64,000 nucleotides of DNA from Bacteroidales bacterium (lineage in GTDB: Bacteria; Bacteroidota; Bacteroidia; Bacteroidales; WCHB1-69), in assembly GCA_017651425.1 (NCBI GenBank), contig JAGCCZ010000031.1, positions 1 through 64,000 on the forward strand, read 5' to 3'. Made by a program: the position numbers and the translations under genes. Shown in pieces: positions 18,795 to 28,691 of this stretch. Each line of letters starts with the position of its first letter. Position 1 is the first letter of the stretch. Under the pieces are notes generated by a model. It was not told the DNA's origin and searched no databases. It saw nothing but the letters and a program-made list of their open reading frames with translations.

Positions 18795-19526
18795 TTACCA
18801 TTTACGTTTAAGAAGAACAATGCGTGTGCCGAAGAGAAAAACGAAGATGACACTGCAGAAATAGACGATGTCACGGCTGTCGATGACACCCTTGCTGATA
18901 GAGGCGTAGTGATGTTCGATGCCGAGCGACTTGATATAGTATCCAACGGCCCCGAGCGACTCGAACGAATAGATGAAGGCAAATCCGAAGGAGAGGATGA
19001 AACAGAGCGGGGCGGCAATGATGAAAGCGATGATCTGGTTGTTGGTCAATGCCGAGGAGAAGATGCCAACGGAGATATAGGTTGCACCGAGCAGAAGCAG
19101 TCCCAAATAGGAGCCCCAGGTGCTGCCCATGTCCATGTTGCCCACAGGGTTGCCCAACAGGACCACGGAGACCACATAGACCAACGTGGGAATCAGGGCG
19201 ATGGCGAGCAACGTAAGGCAGGAGAGGAACTTGGCCCAGATGATTTGCATGTCCGTCAAGGGCTTTGCCAGCAACAGATCCATGGTGCCGGTGCGGCGTT
19301 CTTCAGCGAAGGAGCGCATGGTGATGGCGGGCACCAAAAAGAGGAAAAGGAACTGCGACAGATTGAAAAGCCCGTGCAGGTCGGCCAGTCCGGCCTCCAT
19401 CACGTTGTCCACATTGGGAAACACCCACAGGAACAGACCCGTGATGATGAGGAACACCCCTACGAACATATACCCTATGATTGAACTCAGGAAGGACTTT
19501 ATCTCCTTGATATACAAACTTAACAT
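18795..19526 (-). CDS. gldF: Gliding-motility-associated ABC transporter permease GldF
   Basis: The 243-residue product is an ABC-2 type permease with about six membrane helices. The opening MLSLYIKEIKSFLSSIIGYMFVGVFL and the loop MRSFAEERRTGTMDLLLAKPLTD are diagnostic of GldF and related ABC-2 permeases. The start at 19526 is chosen because the reading frame's earlier start would add ten residues overlapping the promoter. Its partner gldG follows at once. A -7 box lies 20 bases upstream, inside the end of the dcp gene, so gldFG can be transcribed separately from the porU block. Confidence 0.92.
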   Translation of the reverse strand: MLSLYIKEIKSFLSSIIGYMFVGVFLIITGLFLWVFPNVDNVMEAGLADLHGLFNLSQFLFLFLVPAITMRSFAEERRTGTMDLLLAKPLTDMQIIWAKFLSCLTLLAIALIPTLVYVVSVVLLGNPVGNMDMGSTWGSYLGLLLLGATYISVGIFSSALTNNQIIAFIIAAPLCFILSFGFAFIYSFESLGAVGYYIKSLGIEHHYASISKGVIDSRDIVYFCSVIFVFLFGTRIVLLKRKW

Positions 19527-19537
19527 CGTCTCTAAAA

Positions 19538-21613
19538 TTAGGGCGCAAAAGTACATATTTTTTCGGATTTCCTCAATCCATCCCTATCTAAAAGCGCGTC
19601 AAGTTTAGGGGCGCGGCCACGGAAGTCGGTGAACATCTCCATGGCCGGTTTGGAACCGCCCTTCGAGAGGATGGTTTCCAAGTATCGGGCGGCCACTTCG
19701 CGGTTCATCACGCCCTTTTCCTTGAAGAGCGAGAAGGCGTCCGCCTCCAGCATCTCAGCCCATTTGTAGCCATAGTAGCCGGCGGCGTACCCGCCCGAGA
19801 AAATATGGTTGAAGGCCGTACACATGCAGGCCTCGGGATGGATGGGCAAGGAGGAGAGCGGCGCAAAGACGCGTTGCTCCTCGGCGCGCACATCCATATC
19901 CTCGCCAAATTCCGTAGTGTGCCAGTTCATGTCAAGATAGCCGAAACAGAGTTGCCGCGCCGAGGCATAACCCGCCATGTACTGGCGCATCTTTTTAAGC
20001 TGCTCTATATACGGCATGGGAATCAGCTCGCCCGTCTGATGGTGGCGAGCAAATGTTTCAAGAAACTCCTGCTCCACCGCCCAATTCTCGTTCAACTGCG
20101 AGGGCAGCTCGACAAAGTCATGCTGTGAATTGGTGCAGGAGAGCGAAGCGTAGCGCACATCGGAAAGCATACCGTTGAGTGCATGCCCGAACTCGTGCAG
20201 GAAAGTGGTCACCTCATCGAAGGAGAGCAACGAGGGCCTCTTTGTTGTGGAGGGTGTGAAATTCATCACCAAACTCACCAACGGGCGCACATCGTGGCCC
20301 TCCGCATCGACCCACTGCTCGCGGAAAGTGGTCATCCACGCCCCGCTGCGCTTGGTGGCACGCGGGTGGAAATCCAAATAGAGCACCGACATAAGGCGCT
20401 CACCGTGATACACTTCATAGACCTTCACATCTTTGTGATAGACGCTGATATTGTCAACCTCAACAAAGCGCAAATTGTACAAATGGGTAGCCAAGGAAAA
20501 GACACCGTCGATGACATTCTCCAATTTGAAATAGGGCTTGAGGGTTTCAGCGCTGAGATTGAAGAGCGCATCCTTCTGTTTTTCTGAATAATATTGGAAA
20601 TCCCACGGTTGCAGTTCGCCCTCGAAGCCGAGGGTGTGGGCGTAGTCGTTCAACGCAGCCACCTCGCGACGGGCGGCGGGAACAGAGTACTTTTTCAACT
20701 CGTCAAGCAGTTTATAAACCTCCTCGGCATTTTGAGCCATGCGGTTGTGCAGCACATATTGCGCATAGTTTTCGTAACCAAGCAGATGGGCGATTTGCTG
20801 TCGACAAGCGAGAATCTGGCGAATATTGTCGCAGTTGTCGTAAGGGCCGCCGTAGGCAATACAGCAGGAGTGGTCGTACATCTCCTTGCGCAAGGCGCGG
20901 TCGTCGGCATATGTGAGCACGGCGCGGCGACTGGGGAAGGAGAGATCGAACAGGTAGCCTTCCTGTCCCTTGTCACGAGCCTTCTGGGCGGCAATGTCTA
21001 AGTCGCCCTCAGGGATACCCTGCAGACGTGACGCATCCTCGATGTGCAATTGCCAGGCGTTGGTGGCGGCCAGGGCGTTTTGCCCGAATTGCAGCGTGAG
21101 GTTGGAAAGCTTGACAGATAGCTCCTGGAAGAGCGGCTTTTGGTCAGCGGGCAGCGTGGCGCCGTTGCTCTCAAAAGCATCGTAGGTGAGCTTCAGCAGC
21201 ATACGTTCCTCACCTGTCAACGTGGCAAGTTCGCGGTCGTAAACCTCCCGTACCCGCCCGAAAAGCGTGTCGTCCAGGTAGAGTTCGTTGTAATGCCGGG
21301 TGACCATCGGCTGGATGGTGTTGGCCATCTCCTGCATCTCCGGAGTGGCATCGCACTCGAGGATGTTGAAAAAGAGCCCGGCGGCACGCCCCAACGCCTC
21401 ACCGGCCCGGTCGAGAGCCGCGATGGTGTTTTCAAAGGTGGCGGGTGCCGGATTGTTCTTGATCTGGTCCACCTCCTGCTTTGCCATCTCTATCGCGGCA
21501 GTGAAGGCCGGCACATAGTGCCCAGGACGAATAAGATCGAAAGGAGGGGTTTGATGCGGGGTGTCCCACGCCTGCAGGATGGGATTGGAGAGGATGGTAT
21601 TCTGTGTTGTCAT
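19538..21613 (-). CDS. dcp: M3-family peptidyl-dipeptidase (Dcp/oligopeptidase A type)
   Basis: A thimet-oligopeptidase-like zinc metallopeptidase of 691 residues, close to the 680-700 of Dcp. The zinc motif HEFGH is at 473-477 within TTFLHEFGHALNGMLSD. The downstream SQLNENW segment, and near the C-terminus FNHIFSGGYAAGYYGYKWAEMLEADAF, are typical of M3. There is no signal peptide, so it should be cytoplasmic and trim peptides from protein turnover. It lies nine bases after ispF in the porU-porV-ispF-dcp block. Confidence 0.93.
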   Translation of the reverse strand: MTTQNTILSNPILQAWDTPHQTPPFDLIRPGHYVPAFTAAIEMAKQEVDQIKNNPAPATFENTIAALDRAGEALGRAAGLFFNILECDATPEMQEMANTIQPMVTRHYNELYLDDTLFGRVREVYDRELATLTGEERMLLKLTYDAFESNGATLPADQKPLFQELSVKLSNLTLQFGQNALAATNAWQLHIEDASRLQGIPEGDLDIAAQKARDKGQEGYLFDLSFPSRRAVLTYADDRALRKEMYDHSCCIAYGGPYDNCDNIRQILACRQQIAHLLGYENYAQYVLHNRMAQNAEEVYKLLDELKKYSVPAARREVAALNDYAHTLGFEGELQPWDFQYYSEKQKDALFNLSAETLKPYFKLENVIDGVFSLATHLYNLRFVEVDNISVYHKDVKVYEVYHGERLMSVLYLDFHPRATKRSGAWMTTFREQWVDAEGHDVRPLVSLVMNFTPSTTKRPSLLSFDEVTTFLHEFGHALNGMLSDVRYASLSCTNSQHDFVELPSQLNENWAVEQEFLETFARHHQTGELIPMPYIEQLKKMRQYMAGYASARQLCFGYLDMNWHTTEFGEDMDVRAEEQRVFAPLSSLPIHPEACMCTAFNHIFSGGYAAGYYGYKWAEMLEADAFSLFKEKGVMNREVAARYLETILSKGGSKPAMEMFTDFRGRAPKLDALLDRDGLRKSEKICTFAP
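19546..19553 (-). promoter_or_regulatory. -7 box for gldFG
   Basis: TACTTTTG followed by CGCCC on the minus strand, 20 bases before the gldF ATG. It overlaps the last codons of dcp. Confidence 0.65.
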
Positions 21614-21622
21614 TATGGGAAA

Positions 21623-22105
21623 TTATTGTTCGATGGTGGCGACCACAATGGCGGCGATGCCTTCGCCCATGCCAGTGAAGCCCATGCCCTCGTTAGTCTT
21701 CGCCTTGATGGAGAAGTTGGTGGGGTCCAGATGGAGCAGTTTCGACAACGTGGCCGTCATTTCATCGATGTAAGGTTTCATCTTGGGTTTCTCCAACACA
21801 AGCGTGCAATCCACATTGTGGACCTGCCATCCCTGCTGATACAGCAACTCCACCACCCTGGAGAGAAGGCGGGTGCTGTCGATGTTGGCAAACTGGCTGT
21901 CGTTGTCGGGGAAGTGGGTGCCGATGTCCTTGAGGGCGGCGGCGCCGAGCAGGGCATCGCAGAGCGCGTGTATGAGCACGTCGCCGTCAGAATGGGCGGC
22001 TAACCCTAACTCGTACGGGATGTGGACCCCACCGATGACGAGCGGACGGCCCGCCACGAACCGATGGGAGTCGTATCCAATGCCGACACGGAAATCCTTA
22101 CCCAT
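21623..22105 (-). CDS. ispF: 2-C-methyl-D-erythritol 2,4-cyclodiphosphate synthase
   Basis: Fifth enzyme of the MEP pathway to isoprenoids, cyclising CDP-ME phosphate with loss of CMP. The 160 residues fit the family. Metal ligands lie in VGIGYDSHRF (Asp12, His14), followed by the AHSDGDVLIHALCDALLGAAALKDIG signature and HFPDND. Near the end is the NEGMGFTGMGEGIAAIV stretch. The ATG at 22105 is one base before the porV stop region ends, so the two genes are tightly packed. The order porU-porV-ispF also occurs in Porphyromonas. Isoprenoid supply links loosely with uppS elsewhere in the window. Confidence 0.95.
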   Translation of the reverse strand: MGKDFRVGIGYDSHRFVAGRPLVIGGVHIPYELGLAAHSDGDVLIHALCDALLGAAALKDIGTHFPDNDSQFANIDSTRLLSRVVELLYQQGWQVHNVDCTLVLEKPKMKPYIDEMTATLSKLLHLDPTNFSIKAKTNEGMGFTGMGEGIAAIVVATIEQ

Positions 22106-22106
22106 G

Positions 22107-23375
22107 CTAACGAAGACGACCTTGTTGCTTGATCTCTTCCTTGTTGAAAGAGGCGAAATCGAAAGAGAGGGTGAAGCGCAACGTGTTGGCAAGCGGGTGG
22201 TTCTGGCCGTTCGTGGTGAACAGATAGGCCACGTCAATGGTGAAAATGTTGTACTTGATACCAGCGCCCACCGTGAGGAACTGACGGTTGCCCTTGTATT
22301 TGTTCTCGTGAAAATAACCAGCCCTGACAAAGAAAAGGTCACGATAGCTGTATTCCGCGCCGAGGGCCCAGGCAATCTCGGCCATCTCCTCTCTGAACAC
22401 ACTGGCATTTTCTCCATTATGCCCGATACCCGGAGCATCGTAGAACGACTGAATCATACCTTGCGGCACGGAAACGTCCGGGTTGCGACCAGACAAAATA
22501 ACAGGGTTGTTGTAATTGTCGTATAGGATACGGCCGTTGGAGTCGGTGGCATAGACAGGGTTTGTGGGCACCAACAACTTGTTGGCTTCACCTGTGATGG
22601 CCAGTTTGTTATAGGTGTCGAAACTCATTTCATAGCCAAGGCCGATACGCAAGTTCGTGGGCAGAAAGTCACGACGCAACGTTCCCGAGGAGTACGACAT
22701 CTTGTTTCCCATGTTGGAGATGCACAGTCCGGCACGCAGAGTGCTGTTTTCCAAACCTTTGACATCAAAATCCTGCTCATAGAAGAAGGAGAGGTCGGCG
22801 GCACCAGCCAAACCCGCATTGGTCTCCTCACCGCTCACATATTGGCCGGCTGTGAGATTGGAATAGATAAACCTCGGCGTAAGCGCAATTGAGAATTGGT
22901 CGATCAATTTACGGGAATAGGTGAAATCAATGGCGAACTCATTGGGATTCTGCACAGAAAGCAACTCGCCATAGTCGTCCGTAAACTGGATGTCTCCCAA
23001 GGAAAAATAGCGGACGGAAAAACCGATGGCATCCATCTCCGTCATGCGATAATAACCGCTGAGATACATCAAGTTGATGTCATTGACCAATTTGCGGAGC
23101 CACGGACTGTAGGAAACGCTGATGCCGAAAGTGTTCTTGTTGAACACATATTTCGCAGGGTTGTAGGCCTGGGAATTCACGTCGGGAGAGGTGGCACACC
23201 CCATGTCTCCCATACCGCCCGCACGGGAATCGGGTGCTATGTTCAAAAAAGGAACTGCCGTGGTAATGGTGTTTAATTCTTTGCCGTTAAGTTGGTTAGG
23301 ATTGATGACTTGGGCATGTGTGAATGTGATGGTGAAAAGTGTCGCCAACACGAGGAAGGTCGCTTTCTTTTTCAT
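22107..23375 (-). CDS. porV: T9SS outer-membrane shuttle protein PorV
   Basis: PorV is a 14-strand FadL-type barrel that carries T9SS cargo from the translocon to the PorU sortase. The 422-residue product has a signal peptide (MKKKATFLVLATLFTITFTHA/QVI). The family opening ITTAVPFLNIAPDSRAGGMGDMGCATSPDVNSQAYNPAK follows, whose SRAGGMG and NPAK segments are hallmarks of PorV (LptO). The C-terminal half shows barrel strands (IKYNIFTIDVAYLF, TLRFTLSFDF). It follows porU after 172 bases. Confidence 0.93.
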   Translation of the reverse strand: MKKKATFLVLATLFTITFTHAQVINPNQLNGKELNTITTAVPFLNIAPDSRAGGMGDMGCATSPDVNSQAYNPAKYVFNKNTFGISVSYSPWLRKLVNDINLMYLSGYYRMTEMDAIGFSVRYFSLGDIQFTDDYGELLSVQNPNEFAIDFTYSRKLIDQFSIALTPRFIYSNLTAGQYVSGEETNAGLAGAADLSFFYEQDFDVKGLENSTLRAGLCISNMGNKMSYSSGTLRRDFLPTNLRIGLGYEMSFDTYNKLAITGEANKLLVPTNPVYATDSNGRILYDNYNNPVILSGRNPDVSVPQGMIQSFYDAPGIGHNGENASVFREEMAEIAWALGAEYSYRDLFFVRAGYFHENKYKGNRQFLTVGAGIKYNIFTIDVAYLFTTNGQNHPLANTLRFTLSFDFASFNKEEIKQQGRLR

Positions 23376-23547
23376 TGGGTCTTTTTCTCTATGAACGTTT
23401 CTCTTGTTTTTTCTCTAATGCGTTTTTTGAATAACATTTCGCAAAAGAGCATAACGCTACTTTCTCCACTTTATTTTTATGGAGAAAAAAATTTTTTTGT
23501 TTTTAGGAAAAATGCCATGTCCTCGCATGGACAGCCATATCCGGCCG
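23376..23547 (-). other. porU-porV spacer with a small hairpin
   Basis: A stem of eight bases (TTTCTCCA/TGGAGAAA at 23461-23468 and 23480-23487) with an 11-base loop lies in this AT-rich spacer. It has no T-run on the minus-strand side, so it is not a convincing terminator for porU. No clear -7 box for porV was found. Confidence 0.35.
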
Positions 23548-26500
23548 TTACAGGATCACCAGTTTCTCAATGACTTCCGCCGTCTCTCCCATGTCATTGC
23601 GGACACGCACTTTGTACATGTAGGGGCCCTTCCCGATCCTGTCACCAAAGTCGTCGCGACCGTCCCAAGGAATGGCAAGGCTGCGGTTTCCCTGCAACGT
23701 TTGGTGCGTCTGGATGGTCTTCACCAATTTTCCGGAGATGGTATAGACTTGCACTAAGATGTCAAAGTCGCCGCCATTCCGGTTGTGCTCGAAGAAGAAC
23801 TCCGTGTGTGTTGTGAAGGGGTTGGGGTAGTTGAGCACGTGGCTGAGGGCGAACTTCTCGCTGGAAACCACCTCAAAGGACAACTCGCTCTCCGAGTGGT
23901 TGTTGTTGATATCCCACGCCCGCACCAACAACGTGTGCTTGCCGGTGGACAGATTTTCAAGATTGTAACGCACAGTGCCCGAATTGAAACTGTCCCTGTC
24001 GGTCTGGTAGTAGTCGTTCAGCACAATTTGGGACTCCGTGGCATTGTCGAGGATGGCGGTCAAGTCGTGGCCTATGCCGTTGCCCGTGGTGTTGATACCG
24101 TAGTTGTCACGGATCTTGGCGATAAGGGTGGGGTTGGCATCCACAATGCCGCCATTGACAAACTGCTCGTCATTAAGGAACAGTTCGATGACGGGACCCT
24201 CCTTGTCGTCAATGCCATTGGTGTCGGTGCCGCCGATGACGAAGTGGGAGAAACTTCCCGCCGCATCTTGCTCCTGACTGCGGGCATAATAGCTGATTTT
24301 GCCATTACCATAGTTATAGTCGATGTCTTTCGGCACATAGAACGAGAAGTTGAAATGTCCGTCCTTAACCGAGCAGTTGCCCTTGAAAAGGATGCTTTTC
24401 TGCTGGAGGAACTCGAACGGCGGACTGCTGGGGTCGTTGGAGAGGGTGGTGACCGTGACGGCCTTGTCATAGACAGACGGGAACACCGACCCGTTGAAGC
24501 CCGTGAGTGTCTGTCCGTTTTCATCAACCACGCGACCGCTGACACTCATTCGGGTGAGGGCGCTCACGGTATCCTCCTGCGTTCCGACAGGACTATGGTT
24601 GATGGAGTCGGTTACGATATTGAACGTGGGGATAGCCAAGGGCATGGAGGGGTCGCCCATGAGCACGAACATGGCCAACGAGGAGGAGCTTCCGCCATAG
24701 GCGTTCTTGGCGCGGCGCTCAATATCCCCGATGGTGGGCCGTTGACCGTCAAAGGTATTGAACATCGTGTTGAAAATATACCGTCCGTAGGCATTGTTCG
24801 GCGAAGACCAAGCCTCGCGTGTGGCCGTGATGATGGCACAAACCCCTCCTTTGCTGTTGAACAGCGCCAACTCGGCGGGCGAAATGGCCGGACGGTCATA
24901 GAATCCAAACGTGCAGGAGAGCGTCAACATGGCGGGCATGTTGTACTTGTTGGTCCATTTGTTGATATCCGAGTTCTCCAGCACACGCTCTGCCGTCCAA
25001 CCGTCCTTGCCGCTGTGGCCGATATAGGTAAAAAACAGGGAACCGCGGTTCATGCGGTTGTTGATGGCCGTGGTAGCCTCCGGGTATCTTTGTCCGCCGG
25101 CATTGGAGACCTGCGGAAACGCATCCAAATATATTTTGTCAAAATTGATGTTCCGGTTCAGACCGGACACGATGTCGGTGAATCTGTCGGCATTGGACAC
25201 GAAGTCGTTATACTCCTCATCATCCGCCACGAAGGCCATCATGTTACGCCAATCTCCAAAATTGGATATTTGTGTGGAGTTTTCAGCCAGCAGATTGCGA
25301 TTTGTGGTGTACAGCGTGCTTTTCTCCACTGCAGTCTTGGCTTGCGCTATTGTGCTGCACGGAAATCGTCCCACGGAGATGTCGTAGAGGCCGGAGGCAT
25401 TTTCGCCCTCGTTGTCATCCAACAGTCCAAAAGTGTCGTCATTGGCGGCAAAGCCGATTTCGGAAATGAGATCGGTGGTGGTCGGATATTGGTAGTTTGG
25501 AACGTAAAGCTCTGTGCCACTCACCCGTCCACGGAAGTCATAGCTCGGCCTGCCAAAAAGAAGCAAGTATTTGGGATATTGCTTGTTGCTTCTGTCATAG
25601 ATCATCTTCGCGTAGTCACGGATAGCCATGGGATCCAACGAACCGCCCGAAAATTCGTTATAGACTTGCTCTGTGGTGACCACCTGTACGGAAAGCCCGT
25701 CGTTTTCACGTCTGAACTTGGCCAAATCGTTGGCTTGGGACAAGAACTTGGGATGCGTGACGATAAGTAGATCGGCGTTTCCCGTGCCATGCAGATTCTG
25801 ATTGGCCACCGCCCCTCCCGGTGTGATACTGAGGAACGTGGAGCCGTCAAATGCGAAGAAGTAGCGAAGGGTGTCGGTAGGTATGCTGAACCCATACACG
25901 CCGCCCTCCGACGACAGGGCCATGCGCGTGGTGTTGGCGGGATCGGTCACATCCCAGACAACCGTCCCCGCACTTGCACCCGTGATGTTGAAACGCGTCA
26001 CGTTACCCGTCCCGACAGTCGCTGGATTGCAGAACGGGAATTGCGAAGAATGCATGGAAAGACGGCATGGCACCTCTATTTCTATCCAATCCAGATATGC
26101 TGCGGACGAGGTGGCGGGCTTGCTGTATTCCAAAGCTATGTCCAACGTGCCAGATGAGGGAGTGAAGGTGTAATCGTCGCTGTTAAGGGTGGCGATGATA
26201 TTTCCGCTGATATTGGGAAACGAAAGGTTCCCCAAGGCCGTATTGTTGGCTTTTATTGAAAAATATGAAAAGGAACTTGAGCAACAAGCACCCGCAATCG
26301 AGATGCGGGAAGGCTGTTGCAAGGATCCCGGCACGGAGAAGGTATAGGTCCTCTGCGTGGTGATGTCGAAAAGGTCGCCATACCAATCCTTGCCCGTCTC
26401 GCCGAAGTTGAACTGGTCTTTCTCAAAAAAATCATAGTGAACATAATCGTTCACGGTATGGTTGGCGGAGAGGGAACTGTTGTCGGCTGTGGAAATGCGT

Positions 26501-27384
26501 TTTTTGGTGCCCACGCCCGGCGTGTTGGTGACGAAATAGGTTGTCGCGTCCGAGTATATGTTCGTTTTGTGACAGAAACGACGCCGGTTGGTGTCATAGG
26601 TCCAAGTGTGCGGTGCGTGGCCGTAAAAGAGGAAATAGTCGCCGGGATTCATGATGCCGTCACCGCCGTCCACGATGCTGATTGGCAGCTCTTGCAGGTC
26701 GTCGATGCGGGGCGTGGCGTTGGCTTCGGGCAGCATCTCGCCGCCGTTGCCGAACAGGGCGAGCGAAGCGGAGGATATCGGCGTGGACATGCCCATAGCC
26801 GTGAGATCCTCATACGAGACCTTATAGACACCCGTTTCCGAAACGGTGAAGCGATACCACTGGCCGGAATTCAACACCGACTGGGCTGCATACGTCCTGC
26901 CCGACTTGCGGGCTCCGGGACCCCGACCCTCCACGGTAATTGTGACTGCGACGATTCTGCGGTACTCCCCCACCCCGACCTCAACGACGGGTATAAAGGA
27001 GAGCACAAGATATGGCTTGTTTCTTTCAAATGCGGAAACAGCCTCCACTTTCAACTCTTTCTGATGAAAATCAGCAGGTACCAGCGAAGCATCGTGCGTG
27101 CTCATGGACTCGAATTGCACATTCGAGACGGCAACATCGTAGGAATCATAGTAGAGAGGCATCTCGACGGCTTCGTAATAGGACGGGAGGGTGGAAAACT
27201 CACGGGAATAGGAGGCCCCGTCAAAGTGCAGGAATTCCATGGAGAAGTCCTCGCCGTGATGGTGTATGATGTTGTCCGTCCAGTTTAAAGAAAGCGTTCT
27301 TTCAATTTTTTGTGCCTGACTATAAGATGGTTGCAATATAAAGAGCAAAAAAAATGCGATGAGCACCCAAGATTTTTTTTCCAT
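23548..27384 (-). CDS. porU: T9SS sortase PorU (gingipain-type C25 peptidase)
   Basis: PorU removes the C-terminal sorting domain of T9SS cargo and joins the cargo to A-LPS on the cell surface. The 1278-residue product has a signal peptide (MEKKSWVLIAFFLLFILQPSYSQ), an N-terminal beta domain, and a caspase-like C25 domain. The catalytic His790 lies in FFTYIGHSGKDGW and Cys824 in LTLSCTFGFYD; the 34-residue spacing resembles the P. gingivalis enzyme. The C-terminus (about 1185-1278) has NYPNPFTTHTEFFF and WDGRDDFGDRI...GPYMYKV, a FlgD/T9SS-type beta domain. It starts the leftward porU-porV-ispF-dcp block and diverges from the PorP-like gene. Confidence 0.94.
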   Translation of the reverse strand: MEKKSWVLIAFFLLFILQPSYSQAQKIERTLSLNWTDNIIHHHGEDFSMEFLHFDGASYSREFSTLPSYYEAVEMPLYYDSYDVAVSNVQFESMSTHDASLVPADFHQKELKVEAVSAFERNKPYLVLSFIPVVEVGVGEYRRIVAVTITVEGRGPGARKSGRTYAAQSVLNSGQWYRFTVSETGVYKVSYEDLTAMGMSTPISSASLALFGNGGEMLPEANATPRIDDLQELPISIVDGGDGIMNPGDYFLFYGHAPHTWTYDTNRRRFCHKTNIYSDATTYFVTNTPGVGTKKRISTADNSSLSANHTVNDYVHYDFFEKDQFNFGETGKDWYGDLFDITTQRTYTFSVPGSLQQPSRISIAGACCSSSFSYFSIKANNTALGNLSFPNISGNIIATLNSDDYTFTPSSGTLDIALEYSKPATSSAAYLDWIEIEVPCRLSMHSSQFPFCNPATVGTGNVTRFNITGASAGTVVWDVTDPANTTRMALSSEGGVYGFSIPTDTLRYFFAFDGSTFLSITPGGAVANQNLHGTGNADLLIVTHPKFLSQANDLAKFRRENDGLSVQVVTTEQVYNEFSGGSLDPMAIRDYAKMIYDRSNKQYPKYLLLFGRPSYDFRGRVSGTELYVPNYQYPTTTDLISEIGFAANDDTFGLLDDNEGENASGLYDISVGRFPCSTIAQAKTAVEKSTLYTTNRNLLAENSTQISNFGDWRNMMAFVADDEEYNDFVSNADRFTDIVSGLNRNINFDKIYLDAFPQVSNAGGQRYPEATTAINNRMNRGSLFFTYIGHSGKDGWTAERVLENSDINKWTNKYNMPAMLTLSCTFGFYDRPAISPAELALFNSKGGVCAIITATREAWSSPNNAYGRYIFNTMFNTFDGQRPTIGDIERRAKNAYGGSSSSLAMFVLMGDPSMPLAIPTFNIVTDSINHSPVGTQEDTVSALTRMSVSGRVVDENGQTLTGFNGSVFPSVYDKAVTVTTLSNDPSSPPFEFLQQKSILFKGNCSVKDGHFNFSFYVPKDIDYNYGNGKISYYARSQEQDAAGSFSHFVIGGTDTNGIDDKEGPVIELFLNDEQFVNGGIVDANPTLIAKIRDNYGINTTGNGIGHDLTAILDNATESQIVLNDYYQTDRDSFNSGTVRYNLENLSTGKHTLLVRAWDINNNHSESELSFEVVSSEKFALSHVLNYPNPFTTHTEFFFEHNRNGGDFDILVQVYTISGKLVKTIQTHQTLQGNRSLAIPWDGRDDFGDRIGKGPYMYKVRVRNDMGETAEVIEKLVIL

Positions 27385-27500
27385 TTATCGTTATTTAAAA
27401 AAATGAAGCATAAATGCAATTTAGTTAACGGAGCTTCGTTATTATTATTGCAATGTTGGTAACAATATTTTGGAGGTTATTATTGTAATAAATTATTTTG

Positions 27501-27508
27501 TATTTTTG
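27501..27508 (+). promoter_or_regulatory. -7 box for the porP/gldJ-like pair
   Basis: TATTTTTG followed by CCCGCC, 21 bases before the ATG at 27530. Confidence 0.75.
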
Positions 27509-27529
27509 CCCGCCTAAAAATAGTATGCT

Positions 27530-28636
27530 ATGCAGAAAAGAATCATCATATTGCTGGTCGCAGTTCTCGGGCTGTCCATGATGCGGGTTCAGGCGCAAGA
27601 CCCCATGTTCTCGCAGTTTTATGCGAATCCGCTATATCTGAATCCGGCCATGGCCGGCACCAACATTTGCCCTCGTCTCGCGTTCAACTTCCGTGACCAA
27701 TGGCCCTCCATGCCGGGCACGTTCCTGACCTACGCGGCCTCCTACGATGAGCATTTCGACAAGATCTACGGCGGCATCGGCGTCCAGTTCTGGGGCGACC
27801 GCGCCGGCGAAGGCGGCATCCTCAACACCTACAACGTGAGTGCCATGTACTCCTTCATGGTCAAGGTCTCCAAGAAATTCAACATGCGATTTGCCTTGGA
27901 AGCCGCCTACCGGAACAAGTCCCTGAACAAAGCCAACCTCACCTTCGGCGACATGATCGACCCGAGATACGGCTTCGTCTATCAGACCAACGAACAGTTG
28001 GGCGATATCGACCAGATCAACTCCCTTGACTTCTCCTTCGGATTCCTCGGCTATACGCCGCACCTCTACTTCGGGTTGGCCATCAAACACATCGCCACCC
28101 TCAATTTCGGCAAGACCACGGGCTATAGCTTCATCAACCCCGACGCTGACGGAAAGTTCTACGACAACATCAAATACACCGCCCACATCGGCGCCAACTT
28201 CGACCTTAAGCGCAAGAGCAAAAAGGAGACCTCTTTCGGCGACATCTCCATCAGCCCGAACTTCATCTACGAGCACCAGTTGGGATTCAACTATTTCAAC
28301 GAAGGCCTCTATGCCAAGTTCTATCCCTTCACCGTGGGTGTCTGGTGCCGTCACGGGCTCACCTACAAATACAATTACGACAATTACGTCCCGCGCCCCG
28401 ATGGCACAGGTGTTGACACCATCCCCAGCACCGGCAAGATTTTCAATTCAGATGCCGTCATCTTCATGTTCGGTCTCGAATATGACATGTTCAAGGTGGC
28501 TTATTCCTACGATTTGACCATCAGCCGATTGGCAAGCGCCACCACCGGCGGCAGCCACGAGGTGTCCGTGCAGATTTCCCTGCCGTGTCCCAAGAAGCGC
28601 AAGGCCATCAAGGATCTCAAGTGCCCCTCTTTCTAA
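27530..28636 (+). CDS. PorP/SprF-family T9SS membrane protein
   Basis: The 368-residue product has a signal peptide ending RVQA/QDP and the family hallmark QDPMFSQFYANPLYLNPAMAGT. Barrel strands follow (FSFGFLGYTPHLYFGLAIKHI, FGLEYDMFKVAYSYDLTISRL) and the end is SVQISLPCPKKRKAIKDLKCPSF. PorP/SprF proteins are outer-membrane barrels tied to the T9SS; several paralogues per genome are normal, some serving adhesin export and one anchored to the core. Here it is paired with a GldJ/PorK-type lipoprotein 55 bases downstream, reminiscent of porP-porK but without porLMN. Confidence 0.88.
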   Translation: MQKRIIILLVAVLGLSMMRVQAQDPMFSQFYANPLYLNPAMAGTNICPRLAFNFRDQWPSMPGTFLTYAASYDEHFDKIYGGIGVQFWGDRAGEGGILNTYNVSAMYSFMVKVSKKFNMRFALEAAYRNKSLNKANLTFGDMIDPRYGFVYQTNEQLGDIDQINSLDFSFGFLGYTPHLYFGLAIKHIATLNFGKTTGYSFINPDADGKFYDNIKYTAHIGANFDLKRKSKKETSFGDISISPNFIYEHQLGFNYFNEGLYAKFYPFTVGVWCRHGLTYKYNYDNYVPRPDGTGVDTIPSTGKIFNSDAVIFMFGLEYDMFKVAYSYDLTISRLASATTGGSHEVSVQISLPCPKKRKAIKDLKCPSF

Positions 28637-28691
28637 GCAGCTGCCCTGTAATTGTTTGAATATCATTATCGAATATTAATAATACCGTAAA

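Noticed and set aside
23785..25770. 661-codon plus-strand open frame opposite porU
   Set aside because: Antisense shadow of the C25 domain of porU; no start context or motif.
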